A stretch of DNA of 64,000 nucleotides. It comes from Coccinella septempunctata. Its lineage: Eukaryota; Arthropoda; Insecta; Coleoptera; Coccinellidae. Shown one piece after another: positions 1 to 11,256 of this stretch. Each line of letters starts with the position of its first letter. Within the stretch, counting starts at the first letter, position 1. The notes under the pieces were generated by a model. That model saw only the letters and a program-made list of their open reading frames with translations, was not told the DNA's origin and searched no databases. Location of the stretch: the NCBI RefSeq assembly GCF_907165205.1, contig NC_058193.1, forward strand, positions 434,001-498,000, written 5' to 3'. The position numbers and the translations under genes are program-made.

Positions 1-2120
1 AAAATGCCTAGATCGTATTTTTACCCCGTCTAAAAGTGTCCGAAAATTGCGTTAGAAAATCGCGAAATTCACGATTTTCGCGAAAAGGTACCAAATTGAT
101 TTGATTAACTTGAGGGATCCGCGGTAGCTCGAGAGCCGGGATGGGTGTCGAACTAAGCTCGAAGAACCCGAAATTAAAATAGGCCTGTTTTTTTTCCCGG
201 AGCCCGAACGATATTACCTAAAAAAGCGTAAGAATTTTGAAAATTTTTGACGTCTATTAAAAATCGAGTGACATTCCACAAAATTAAATTATTTTCTATT
301 GATTATCAGAGAAAATTAAGTGAAAGTGCACTTTGACAATCGATGTCAGAGTGTGATTTAAAGGTTAACGTCAGTTTTGACGGCTTGGCAGCGATCACAG
401 AACGAGGTGCCTTAAATCGATCGGGCTTTTAAAAAACATTTTTGGCCTAGATATTTATAAAAGGGGAATCGAGCGAGGGCCGAAGGCCCGAGCTACGAAC
501 AAAAGGCGTATCGCGAGGGCCGAAGGCCCGAGCTACGGACGAAAGGCGAATCTGCCAGTAAAGGTGAATCTACCTACAAGGTGGATCTCCTGGCTATACT
601 AGTTAATACTATAACGTTGATAAAAAATGATCACCGAATCGTATCAAATTTTTTGCCACGTTGAAGTGTTGGTGGAGGGTATGGGAAATTTGAAATGGCG
701 AGCGCCGAAGGCGCGTGGCCGGGTAGAGCGGTACATGGATAGCTAGAGGAAGAATCGAGCTTTCCGAAAATGCCTAGATCGTATTTTTACCCCGTCTAAA
801 AGTGTCCGAAAATTGCGTTAGAAAATCGCGAAATTCACGATTTTCGCGAAAAGGTACCAAATTGATTTGATTAACTTGAGAGATCCGCGGTAGCTCGAGA
901 GCCGGGATGGGTGTCGAACTAAGCACGAAGGACCCGAAATTAAAATAGGCCTGTTTTTTTTCCCGGAGCCCGAACGAAATTTCCTAAAAAAGCGTAAGAA
1001 ATTTGAAAATTTTTGACGTCTATTGAAAATCGAGTGACATTCCACAAAATTAAATTATTTTCTATTGATTATCAGAGAAAATTGAGTGAGTGCACTTTGA
1101 CAATCGATGTCAGAGTGTGATTTAAAGGTTAACGTCAGTTTTGACGGAATTATCTTGGCAGCGATCACAGAACGAGGTGCCTTAAATCGATCGGGCTCTC
1201 AAAAAAAGTTTTTGGCCTAGATATTCATAAAAGGGGAATCGACCTACGAAAAAAAGGCGTATCGCGAGGGCCGTAGGCCCGAGCTACGGACGAAAGGCGA
1301 ATCTGCCAGTAAAGGTGAATCTACCTACAAGGTGGATCTCCTGGCCATGCTAGTTAATACTATAACGTTGATAAAAAATGATCACCGAATCGTATCAAAT
1401 TTTTTGCCATGTTGAAGTGTCGGTGGAGGGTATGGGAAATTTGAAATGGCGAGCGCCGAAGGCGCGTGGCCGGGTAGAGCGGTAAATGGAACGCAAGAGT
1501 AAGAATCGAGCTTTCCGAAAATGCCTAGATCGTATTTTTACCCCGTCTAAAAGTGTCCGAAAATTGCGTGAGAAAATCGCGAAATTCACGATTTTCGCGA
1601 AAAGATACCGAAATGATTTGATTAGCTTGAGAGATCCGCGGTAGCTCGAGAGCCGGGATGGGTGTCGAACTAAGCTCGAAGAACCCGAAATTAAAATAGG
1701 CCTGTTTTTTTTCCCGGAGCCCGAACGAAATTACCTGAAAAAGCGTAAGAATTTTGAAAATTTTTGACGTCTATTAAAAATCGAGTGACATTCCACAAAA
1801 TTAAATTATTTTCTATTGATTATCAGAGAAAATAAAGTGAAAGTGCACTTTGACAATCGATGTCAGAGTGTGATTTAAAGGTTAACGTCAGTTTTGACGG
1901 CTTGGCAGCGATCACAGAACGAGGTGCCTTAAATCGATCGGGCTTTTAAAAAACGTTTTTGGCCTAGATATTTATAAAAGGGGAATCGAGCGAGGGCCGA
2001 AGGCCCGAGCTACGAACAAAAGGCGTATCGCGAGGGCCGTAGGCCCGAGCTATGGACGAAAGGCGAATCTGCCAGTAAAGGTGAATCTACCTACAAGGTG
2101 GATCTCCTGGCTATACTAGT
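1..2120. repeat. Tandem satellite-like repeat, 2.8 copies of ~0.75 kb
   Basis: Three head-to-tail copies are visible: 1-766 (766 bp), 767-1517 (751 bp) and 1518-2120 (603 bp). Each begins AAAATGCCTAGATCGTATTT. The third stops exactly where unit position 603 falls, at the sequence ACTAGT, and unrelated DNA follows. Each unit holds short palindromes (CGCGAAATTC...GATTTTCGCG; GAGGGCCGAAGGCCC) and a ~37-bp internal sub-repeat around GGGCCGAAGGCCCGAGCTAC. Copies 1 and 3 share variants that copy 2 lacks: copy 2 has lost one sub-repeat and gained an insert before CTTGGCAGCG. Small reading frames inside are not credible genes. The array probably continues to the left of the window. Confidence 0.9.
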
Positions 2121-2433
2121 ACAAATAAAAACGATATCCTTTCTATCGAGTTGTCCTTTAATTATCATTGGCAACCCTAAAAAGAAATAGGTTCTTTTTA
2201 AAAATAGACTTTTGGATACGTTATTCATAACTATATAAATCAAATCGAACGTCAAAATGGACGTCAGTCACGTTTATAGTGGTGGATTCTGCTTCAGTCA
2301 GGCTTCCAAAGTCAAGGGTAGTGACTAGCTTCCTTTGGCGCCCTGCACCTTATGCAGTTCAACTGTCGCATATTCCACCGGCATCGTGCTGGCTGACGAT
2401 TATTTATCGAGTGTACATAACAATTACTTGTTT
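2121..2433. other. Unassigned spacer
   Basis: AT-rich sequence between the satellite array and a family X repeat. The short open frame at 2279-2473 on the plus strand runs straight into the repeat and matches nothing I know. I see no gene here. Confidence 0.5.
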
Positions 2434-2810
2434 ATACAGGGTATTTCATCATAAACTGGACAAACATATATAGTGGGTAAAGGACACCGGGAGAATCACT
2501 TTTGCCTTATGACATATACCCCGTTTTCGACGCATAAGCCAGAAATAAGGTGTTCAACGTCGTATTTGAGCAATTTGAGTGTGCTCAGTTATGTATAAAC
2601 CACAAAGTAACGGTTCTGGTCACCTCGGAGTATTTTTGAGTGCGCAATTCAGAAAAGATGAAGAAATGAAAAAAAAAATTTCCAAATGGCGGAAAACCTT
2701 CGATGTTCGTGATTTTTTTTTTGGTTTCCAAATTTCATTTTCTGAATGAATGCAATTTTCGAACAATTTCCCTGTAGTTTCCTACAATCAGGAAACATTT
2801 CAACAATTTC
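2434..2810 (+). mobile_element. Family X repeat, copy A
   Basis: Starts TACAGGGTATTTCATCATAA and proceeds through AAATGGCGGAAAACC and TGTTCGTGATTTTTTTTT. The same order occurs in reverse complement at 43385-43949 (copy C) and, split by insertions, at 26390-36616 (copy B), at roughly three-quarters identity. The TATACAGGGTG-type end suggests a non-autonomous DNA transposon with TA target. No protein is encoded. The distal boundary near 2810 is approximate. Confidence 0.65.
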
Positions 2811-3055
2811 GAGGTTTCATTTCTTAGAAACGCGTCATAAGGCTAACCCTATGTCCTGCTTGAGCGACTGATTTTGCGAAGCGAGCGGCGCGGCCGACAC
2901 ATACGACGCGGCCGATACGAGCGATTCGCCTATGAGTGTCCTACGTGAACGAACGCATCCGATTATTAGGGCGAAGCGCTGTCTACCATTAGAGGGGATG
3001 AGAAAAGGGCAGTCTGTTTTCATACGCTACTGCTGGAGGTGTTTCCATTATAAAA

Positions 3056-5162
3056 ATGGAATGGTCAAATAAGCGAAAGATTTTGATGTGTGACAATGTT
3101 GTTTTGAAAATGCAAATCTTGAGACGTGGTAATATGTCAAGAAAAAGAAACCCAACGAATAAAATTTTTCTGGAACGACTGAAATTTGGAGAATTTCACC
3201 ATTTATACATACAATTGAGATCTTCTCCAAATTTATTCCACAGCTATTGTAGAATGCTGCCGACAACATTCGATTATATAGTGAACGCGATAAAGCCTCA
3301 AATTCGACACAAGATTACTAATTTTCAAAGACCAATTTCAGTAGAAGAACGGCTAATGTTAACTTTAAGGTAGGTTAAAAAAATTCTTTTTCATTTTACT
3401 TCTTTATTTTTCATAAGGCATCGATAGGATCAATTAAAATTATGCATTATAAAATCATAATCATTTTCTCGCATAAGGTCAGGATTGGCTTGTTTGCTCA
3501 TGTCACTGTATATTGGAGATTGTGGAGAATATGGAGAAGAGACTGTAGTGCTTGATTGGGGCTGGGCATGCGCCTCGTTGAGCCTACTCAGTTCCTGACA
3601 CAATAAATTTTGCACTTGAGTGCGAAACATCAATTTCTTTATAGGTGGTAGCTGCCTGACATATGGCAAAATTGATTTAAAAAAGTTGACGTCTTCATCG
3701 TCGTTCTCCATGTTTTGCAACAATTCAAATTTTTTTGCCTCTAGTTGCAACATCTCACTTCAAAAGATCCTTCCTCATTTTGCGAGGTCCTAGCCTTGCG
3801 TTTCCTGGAAGCAGCTACTCGTATTGGAGTTGTGGGGTTTTTCGCTGAAGGTAAGGATTGTTCCAAGTTCTCCAGTTCTTTTTGGAGACGTGTCATTCCT
3901 TTACTGGTGGAGGGTTTTGGAAGTGATGCTGACTCGACAACTGAATCTTCATTGAGACTCAATTCACCTTCCTCCTTATCAGTTATTCGTTCAGGCAAAT
4001 CATTTTCTTGAGATTCATCATCTTCGAAAATGTTCTTTTCATGGAATGAAGGCAAATTTCCCTCAGTTTCTCTAGGAGTTGCTATTTTTTTCAAAAACAG
4101 GGATTCGAAATGACACCATCTGCCAGTGTAACGAGGTCCGTCTGCTTCCTCCCCTGATTTATAACTACGCACTTTTCTCAGTTCTTTTTTGAAAGTATCT
4201 CGTAGATTTTTCCACTTTCCTTTAACCGTATCCTCTGTAAAACAATAAAAAAAAACTATGTTTGTTTTTTCAGATATTTGGCAACTGGTATACAGTTCAG
4301 ACAAATTGCATATTCGTTTAGAATTTCAAAGAGTGCCGTTGCTGTTATTGTTATGGAAGTATGTGAAGCTATTTGGCGTACCCTGGTAACGGAGCATATG
4401 CCAGAACCTACGACTTCTTCATTGAAACAAATTGCTAAAACCTTTTGGGAAAGGTGGCAATTTCCTAATTGCATAGGGGCTATAGACGGTAAACATGTCC
4501 GAATAAAAAAACCTGCAAGTTCAGGTTCTATGTATTACTGCTACAAAAATTATTATTCTATTGGTCTACTTGCTGTCACAGATGCTAACTACAAGTTCAT
4601 AATGGTGAATGTAGGCTCCTACGGAAAAGACAGTGATGGTGGTGTGTTTGATTCTTGTCCTTTACGACGTGGCATAGAATCAGGAAGAATTAAACTACCA
4701 GAGGAAACAACATTGCCAGGTTCAACAATTTCGGCACCTTATGTTTTTGTTGGAGATGATGCTTTTCCACTCACTGAATACCTCATGAAGCCATTCCCAC
4801 GAAACCAATTACAAGAGGGTGAAGAAAATGATACTTTTAACTATCGACTATCAAGAGCGAGAATGGTTGTGGAATGCTCATTCGGCAGCATAGTTTCTAA
4901 ATTCCGGATTTTGGGTAAAGCGATAGAAACTAAAGTGGAAAATGCTGTACACATTGTAAAGGCCATAACATTGTTACACAATATTATTATAGACTTGGAA
5001 GGAATATCAGAGTTCGAGATCGAACAATTCAAAAATGCTAAAATTGATCCTCGGGCACATTTGAAAGGTTTAAAAAAAAATAACGCCTTTACGAAAAAAG
5101 CTGCTTTCATCAGAAAAAAACTGAGCGGGTTCTTCACATTACGACCAATACAACGTGTATAA
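3056..5162 (+). CDS. PIF/Harbinger-type transposase, two exons
   Basis: Exon 1 is 3056-3369 and exon 2 is 4274-5162. The donor AAG|GTAGGTT and acceptor TTTTTTCAG|ATATTTGG flank a 904-bp intron, and splicing keeps the frame. The N-terminal segment contains FHSYCRMLPTTFDYIVNAI, a typical helical region of Harbinger transposases. Exon 2 holds the DDE nuclease: first Asp in CIGAIDGKHV, second in FVGDDAFPL, Glu in SRARMVVECSFG. Total length is about 400 residues, normal for the family. The enzyme should cut and paste its own element, usually with a separate MADF/Myb-like DNA-binding partner; a candidate partner lies antisense inside the intron. I see no stop or frameshift, so it may be intact. I could not define the terminal inverted repeats. 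Family assignment is confident; the start codon is less so. Confidence 0.85.
3430..4234 (-). pseudogene. MADF-BESS protein (Harbinger partner), broken, antisense in transposase intron
   Basis: On the minus strand a splice acceptor (TTGTTTTACAG|AGGATACG, exon starting at 4234) opens a frame with the second half of a MADF domain (VKGKWKNLRDTFKKELRKV, then RWCHFESLFLKK). An acidic/Ser-rich linker and a basic stretch (SRKRKAR) follow. A +1/-1 shift near 3750-3765 separates this from a C-terminal BESS-like motif (EDVNFFKSILPYVRQLPP). MADF/BESS proteins bind DNA and often accompany PIF/Harbinger transposases. The exon with the first half of MADF was not found in the flanking DNA. It lies wholly within the transposase intron on the opposite strand. 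I call it a pseudogene because of the frameshift, unless that shift is a sequencing error. Confidence 0.7.
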
Positions 5163-5591
5163 TTGAAATAATATTATGCATTTTAATAATATCAACCATA
5201 TCACGTCCTTTGCAATGTACATAAAAAGGATAATGGGAAGTAGGACAGCCAATGAAACACAACCTCTTACTTCAGCGACGTTTCGTCCATATATTTGGAC
5301 TTCTTCACAGCTAGAACAATGGACCATTACAGAATGTTTGGAAAAAACTATAGTGGTGACTCACCCTTAGTTAATTGTTGTGGGCCAACGGTGTAATACA
5401 AAACATTGAACACACAGTGTATAAACTAAATTTGTTCAGATATTTACAATTAAAATAATAAATTAGAACGGACATCATATATAACAAACATCAACCAGAA
5501 ATACACATCAAATAGTAATTTATCTCATCACCAGATGTAGTGTGATAACATAATATCAATACAGGTTGTAATGCGAACCAGGTATAAACGT
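5163..5591. other. Harbinger 3' flank and Penelope 3' flank
   Basis: AT-rich non-coding DNA between the Harbinger stop codon and the stop codon of the minus-strand Penelope-like frame. The junction between the two elements is somewhere in here. I could not recognise a terminal inverted repeat, although TAGTTAATTG near 5368 could be close to the Harbinger end. Confidence 0.4.
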
Positions 5592-7640
5592 TCATGTTAT
5601 TCTCCCTCTCAGCCGACCTCTGTTCACCCTGTACAAATTCAAAATATTGGAATACACAGAACTCAAATTATGTGTATCCGTTCTGTCATTTACAGTAGAG
5701 TTAATATTTATAAAAATCATTTCACTAATGCATCTCTTATAGTAAATGTCTTCATAGTCTAGTATACGGGCATTTTGAAAATCAAATGCGTGCAATTCTT
5801 CAAAATGATGTCTGGCTAGAGCCGTTTTGTCAACTTTATTACAATTTTTTGTTTGGCAGTCATATCTATGTTGTCTAATTCTATTCTGAAGGTACTGTCT
5901 AGTCTGTCCTATATAACTCCTCTCGCAATCCAGGCAAGGTATCTGATAAATTAAATTAGACCTTTGTAGCATAGGGGTGTTATCTTTTAATTTATGGAAT
6001 AACGCGCTTACTTTTTTTGTGTTATAGAACACCAATTGAGCCGGAATATTATTTCTCTTGAACATCAAATTAAGCTTCAACGATAGTGATGGTACGAAAG
6101 GGAATTTATAATATTTAATTATTTCTTTATTCTCATCATTATCGGGTGGATGCGCGTGAATGTTATCTATTCTCATAGACTGTGCTATCACTTTATTAAC
6201 CAAATTAATGGGGTAGTTACTGAGTTTGAGAACATATCTTATTAAATCATTATTGTCATGGTGAAATTGGGGACTACTAAGGTTCCTTACTCTATGAATC
6301 AACCCTTTCATTACTGATAACTTCTGTTTAAAGTCATGATTCGAAAAGTAGTTTAACAATCTACCAGAACTAGCAGGTTTTCTATACCAGCAGGTCAAAA
6401 GCCTGCCATCATCACACCTATGCACCATCACATCAAGAAACGGAATTTTTCGGTCTACCTCTCTCTCAACTGTAAACTGCAGTCTGGTGTGAAATGAATT
6501 GAAAACCATTACAAGTTCATCAATCTTATCTTCCGGGACTGCCAAAAATAAATCATCAACATAAATCGTCAATATGGGTACAATAAATGATAACCTTTTC
6601 AAACATTCCTCAATTACAAAGTTCATAACAAACTTGGCTATAACTGGAGAAGCTGGGTTCCCCATTGCCGTTCCATCAAGTTGACCATAAAATTTACCAT
6701 CAAAAGAAAAATAGCTATTGTCAAATATAAAATCAACAATCCTCATAAACATCTCTCTTGTTAGGTCTGTGTAAGACGATATGTATCTCCACTTGGTCTT
6801 AAACATATTAACTGCTAATACTTTAGGGATATTAGTGAATAATGATACCACATCGAGGGAAACTAATACATACCCATCTGGCAGTAATATATTTCTAACA
6901 CATTCAACAAAACTATACGAGTTCTGAACACTATATAAGAATGTAGTTGTCAACGGTGACAGAAGACCATGAAGAAACACCGAGAGATCATATATGGGAG
7001 AATTGACACAAGATACAATGGGCCTGAAACTAAGATTTGTCTTATGTGTCTTTCTCAAGCCGTACAGTTTTGGAGCCGTTGAGTTGTGTTTTTTCAAACT
7101 CTTGGATGTTATTGAGTCTATAAAACCCCCGGTATGGAGCTTATCAAGGAGACAATTAGCAAACGATTGAACCGTCAAGGTGGGGTCTTTGTTGAGCACC
7201 CTGTACATAGTTACGTCACTAAGCAAAGAGTACATTGAGTCCACGTATTCATCCCTGTACATTATAACTGTAGAGTTGCCCTTATCCGATCTCATAACTA
7301 AGATATCGGGATTGTCCTCTAAAAATCTTCTAGTTTCCTTGAAATTTTTAACCATGTTATCACCACGAAAATTTTTTGGGTTTCGATAATGATTAGTAAT
7401 AATATTTGTGGCTTGGGCTCTTAAAGTGTTTTTAATATCATCTGAACTCGTGATTCCTTGTATGCAATACTCAAAATCCTTCAATACCCTCGGGATAGAA
7501 AACTCGTGTTTCAACTCATTGATACCGAAATTGGGGCCCATCGATAAAGTATGTGCAACATCAATAGGAATCTCTAGAGATGTGTAATTAAATAAAAATT
7601 CATCAACCACTGATCCATCTATATGAGTTCCTTTTAACTA
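5592..7640 (-). CDS. Penelope-like element: reverse transcriptase with GIY-YIG endonuclease, 5'-truncated
   Basis: A 672-codon open frame. RT motifs are clear: LDVVSLFTNIPK, GTAMGNPASPVIAKF and the catalytic YVDDLFLAV. The C-terminus carries a GIY-YIG nuclease (IPCLDCERSYIGQTRQYLQN) with the Cys/His residues that precede it in Penelope elements. Penelope-like elements copy their RNA into chromosomal ends or nicks using this pair of activities. The frame is open upstream only to a stop at 7638-7640 and has no early ATG, so translation would start at GTG 7608-7610 or at the internal ATG about 23 codons later. The usual longer N-terminal region is missing, consistent with common 5' truncation. 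No internal stop is present. Assignment to the endonuclease-plus Penelope group is confident. Confidence 0.88.
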
Positions 7641-7827
7641 ACAGGTAATACTATAGTGTGGAGGAGTTCCTTAAGGAGTCCATTTGTTGAATTTGTTATT
7701 TTTTTTCTCTTGTATTATATTTGTCATAATATATGACTTGTCCTATACATTTCTTGAGGGTCCAAAAGGATCATTAAATTTTATTTATTTATTGTTATGA
7801 TGAAACCATAACAAACCGGCCGATACC

Positions 7828-8110
7828 TATACATCGTCGACGGACCAGACGGCACCAGATTTTAAGGACGGTTGTATCTTTCTACAATATCCCCTGTATG
7901 TTGCAAATAGCGAATCCTTAATCCTTTCTTTTTCAATTCTTCAACGGGCACACAGCCTCTCAAGGTATCGCGGATGCGCACCCAAGCATCATTAATTTTT
8001 TTTATCCTTATGACATGACATTTGTCATTGGGATCCCAAATGAATGTTTCCGTTTGCAGTGTTTCTAGGAACAACATAATTTGCTTCTGGGTCCACTGTA
8101 GATTGCTCAT
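7828..8110 (-). pseudogene. MADF-domain fragment with frameshift
   Basis: Starting from ATG at 8108-8110 the minus strand reads a MADF N-terminal half: WTQKQIMLFLETLQTETFIW, then NDAWVRIRDTL and VEELKKK. After the lysines the frame must shift by one base to continue as a plausible MADF C-half (KDSLFATYRGY...), which ends at a stop at 7828-7830. This is the insect transposon-associated MADF type, different from the one in the Harbinger intron. It is probably a remnant of another PIF/Harbinger partner gene. Confidence 0.6.
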
Positions 8111-8154
8111 ACTCGCATTAATCAAAAAATAACGCACCGGCACAGACGAGGAGT

Positions 8155-8177
8155 ACAGGAGCCATTATGGCTCCTGT
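8155..8177. repeat. 23-bp near-perfect palindrome
   Basis: ACAGGAGCCAT-T-ATGGCTCCTGT, two 11-bp arms around one central base. It sits between the MADF fragment and LINE debris and may mark an element junction. Function is unknown. Confidence 0.6.
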
Positions 8178-8249
8178 ATTCCTGTATTCGCATTAATTTC
8201 AGCAGAACACAATTCGAATGCTATTTTCAAAATACTGCATGATTTCAGA

Positions 8250-8635
8250 TTTTATTGCGAAGAATCTTTGAAGAACGAACTGAATTTACTCACGGCGGAA
8301 AAGGAAGATATGAGGAAGGAAATAAATATCCTGAAAAGGGAACATGAAATTAATAAACAAAGTGCTTTGCAATCAAACATTATTATTTCTGGAATACCAT
8401 TGGTGGTGGATATTGAGAAAAAAACTTGAAAACAATAGTTCTCGATGTCACCAAGAAACTAAATGTTGAAATTTTGGGAGAGGATTTTGATTGCGACATA
8501 ATCGGCAGGGATCAACCCAAGCAAATAAAGGTGCTGTTCAGTGACATGAATAATAAAAGAAAAATTATGCAGGCAAAAGAAGAAGTTACATTGAATACCA
8601 GGGATTCAGGTTTTCAAGAAAACAGTAAAGTGTAG
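8250..8635 (+). pseudogene. Non-LTR retrotransposon ORF1-like remnant
   Basis: Plus-strand translation gives a coiled-coil-like start (EKEDMRKEINILKREHEINK), then NIIISGIP, a frame interruption near 8425, then VTKKLNVEILGEDFDCDIIG and LNTRDSGF. This order (heptads, a GIP turn, a ferredoxin-like RNA-binding segment) is characteristic of ORF1 proteins of some LINE clades. The N-terminus is missing and the copy is joined to a BEL-derived segment at about 8640. Confidence 0.5.
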
Positions 8636-9945
8636 ATGCTGACAGATGATATCTTCAAAAAGAAATATTGCGATAACATCCAGAAATACATAGATAAAGG
8701 ATATGCACGCAAACTGACCGGAGAAGAAGCGAAGAAAGAAGGAGCAAGCAAGAACTTGGTACCTTCGTCATTTTGGTGTAATCAACCCACATAAACCCTA
8801 GAAACTCCGACTTGTATTTGACGCTTTAACAAAATCTCATGGAATATCTTTGAACAGTAATCTTCTTGCTGGTCTTGCAGGGAAAGAAAAGTTGCATTTT
8901 CTAGTGACATTCGAGAATTGTTTCATCAAGTCAGAATAACAGAAATAGACCAAGATTCCCAACGGTTTTTGTGGAGAAACGGTGAAACAAATCGACATTG
9001 TGATGTATATCAGATGCAGGTCATGACATTTGATGCTACGTGCTCCCCCACTTGTGCCCAATATGTAAAAAATTAGCAATAACCAGACGTCATTTTGTTG
9101 ATGATTATTTGGACTGTGTTGATTCTCCTCTAGAAGCATACAATCTTATAACAGAAGTAAGCAGAACACAATCTAAAGCGGGTTTCGAATTGGTGAATTG
9201 GACTACCAATTCAAAAAAACTGATGAAAATGATGTCCTTCGATGAAAATCTGAATAAAGATCTGAACCTTGATATGGTAATGTCTCTGCAAAGAGTTCTT
9301 GGACTGTCATGGAGCGCAGCTGAAGATAAACTCGTTTTCAAGTTGAATTTTCATCCTGAACAGAATCGAGAGAGACCTACGAAACGGCATGTGCTGAGAA
9401 TAATAATGTCTGTTTTTGATCCACTCGGTTTTCTTGTGAACTTCATAATTCGAGGCAGGATTTTGGTCCAAGATATTTGGCGAAGTAGCATTGGATGGGA
9501 TGACTTCATAGATGATGACATATATAAAACATGTTTATTATGGCTAGCAGATCTACAAAAAGTGGTCAGTTTAAAAATTTCGCGGTGTTACCTTAAAATT
9601 CCTGTAGCTGAAAGTATCGAATTGCATGTCTTTTGTGATAGCAGCAAAAAAGCGTTTGCAGCTGTTGCATATTTGCGAATAATACATGACTGTGGCATAG
9701 ACATTTCATTTGTATTTGCCAAAGCCAGGGTTTCTCCAACCAAACCCATATCTATTCCTAGACTAGAATTACAAGCAGCAGTAATGGGAACCAGAATAGC
9801 GAAGACAGTCAAGAACGAACTTATATAATATTAAAATTAATCAAACATATTTTTGGACAGACTCGTCCACAGTGCTCTCTTGGATTTGTAGCGATGGAAG
9901 ACAGTTGGGACAATTTGAATCGCATAGAGTTGGAGAAATTTAGCT
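8636..9945 (+). pseudogene. Degraded BEL/Pao pol (RT and RNase H)
   Basis: Fragments in shifting frames line up with a BEL/Pao polymerase: KYIDKGYARKLTGEEAKKEG and KLRLVFDA (8680-8825), the RT active site HFVDDYLDCVDS (9090-9125), SVFDPLGFL, the RNase H start ELHVFCDSSKKAFAAVAYL (9618-9675), RLELQAAVMG, and WTDSSTVLSWICSD up to about 9895. Part of RT between 8900 and 9040 is scrambled by stops. There is no gag, protease, integrase or LTR. It is unlike the two other BEL elements in this window at sequence level and must be much older. Confidence 0.75.
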
Positions 9946-9954
9946 CATCATCAA

Positions 9955-10625
9955 TAAATGATGAGCCCAGCATTTTCAGGATTTGTGACGGACTACAGTT
10001 TCGCGACAATTCATGCTGCAATTAAAGCATTTAATAGAATGAGTCTTTTTGAATACTTGGAAGCATGCTATACTATAACTAAAAATTATTCTAACGTAAA
10101 GAATTCAATAACCATTCATTTGTGCTGCGCCCATTGCATGAAAATGGTGTGCAAAGATATTGAAGCAGTGGGTAAAAATGATCAACAAAAATCCCTCTTT
10201 CGAAAAATTTAGTAGAGCTGGATGAATGGTTCCAGAATATCGCTATTCTGCTAACCAGCAGAACAATGACTGAAATTAAAAAATAGCTTAGACAAACTGT
10301 GCGGAGGAATCCAATCAAAAAAATATAAGTTTGATGGAAAACTGAACAAACCGGATGATACATTCGAACCGCTTTACCGGAGCAGTCCCTTCTATAGAAG
10401 GTATGAAATTATTCTTACTGAAATAAAGAAGAAAATAAGTCTCCTTGAGAATAGTGAGGAAGAAAACATCTATTCAAATGAGGAATTCGTTGATACCATT
10501 TTAAGGAAGTATATACCGTCCGCTCCTTTATGAACAGGTATTTCATCAAGAAGTGATTTGATGAGATCGAGTAATTTAATAGAAAACTATTTTGGCTACC
10601 TCAAAGGCACCATTCTGGAAGGGAA
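9955..10625 (+). pseudogene. Remnant of an unclassified transposase-like gene
   Basis: The frame 9958-10212 encodes SLFEYLEACYTITKNY and SITIHLCCAHCMKMVCKDI. About 300 bp downstream, in interrupted frames, comes FVDTILRKYIPSAPLW followed by SNLIENYFGYLKGTIL (10490-10620). Segments of this form (an H-x-C-C-A-H patch, then a Trp-containing segment and an N-P/I-E-N-x-F-x-x-K patch) recur in large insect transposon proteins, but I cannot name the family with confidence. Several stops show it is dead. Confidence 0.4.
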
Positions 10626-10680
10626 CCGAAATTAAAAATGTTCCAGATTTATAAGAACCTATCAAAATGAAATAAAAGCA

Positions 10681-11256
10681 GTGTTTAAAGAAGTCACAGG
10701 AAAACATGGATATGAACTAACACTGGTCCTAATTGACATAGACAGGAAATACAAATCGATTTACGAAATTGGTAGGATAAGAGAAATTGACATAGAAATG
10801 GAAGGCTTGAGAAGAAGAAGCATTATACAGTGCCACAGATGCCAAGAATATGGACACGTACAGAGGAACTGCACCGCTGAATATCGATGCCTGAAGTGTA
10901 GTGAGCACCACTCAACACACTTATGCGAAAAAGAAAAGACTATACCCGCAAAATGTGCAAACTGCGGAGTGCCTCACCCAGCCAATTCAGTGAAGTGCCC
11001 CAAAAAACCAATGAAGAGATTACCTGAAAAAGTATTCCAGAGGAAAAAAGAACACTTTCAAACAAAAACAATTAGAGAAATTCAGAAAGAGCAAAAGGAA
11101 GTAAAGAAAACTGGTCAAACAACAACAGAGGACAACAAATCCAAAATAACGAAAGAACTCGCAGAACTCCTGCTAGACATTGCAGAACTGAAACCGACCA
11201 AAGAACAATTTAACAAATACACCCGTAGACTTGAACAGATAGTGAAATTTCTGTGA
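10681..11256 (+). CDS. LINE (jockey-like) ORF1 / Gag with three CCHC zinc knuckles
   Basis: A 191-codon frame with three knuckles: C51-C54-H59-C64, C70-C73-H78-C82 and C92-C95-H99-C106. A lysine-rich, coiled-coil-like tail follows. Triple CCHC knuckles at the end of ORF1 are typical of jockey-group LINEs; the protein binds and packages the element RNA. The homologous region begins upstream of the first ATG (from about 10650), so the N-terminal part of ORF1 is missing. ORF2 remains follow at once on the same strand, which supports the call. Confidence 0.75.
   Translation: MFKEVTGKHGYELTLVLIDIDRKYKSIYEIGRIREIDIEMEGLRRRSIIQCHRCQEYGHVQRNCTAEYRCLKCSEHHSTHLCEKEKTIPAKCANCGVPHPANSVKCPKKPMKRLPEKVFQRKKEHFQTKTIREIQKEQKEVKKTGQTTTEDNKSKITKELAELLLDIAELKPTKEQFNKYTRRLEQIVKFL

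Noticed and set aside
7828..8110. This MADF half as the missing first exon of the MADF gene in the Harbinger intron
   Set aside because: It continues, after a frameshift, into its own MADF C-half of a different type, and a Penelope element lies between; it is a separate remnant.
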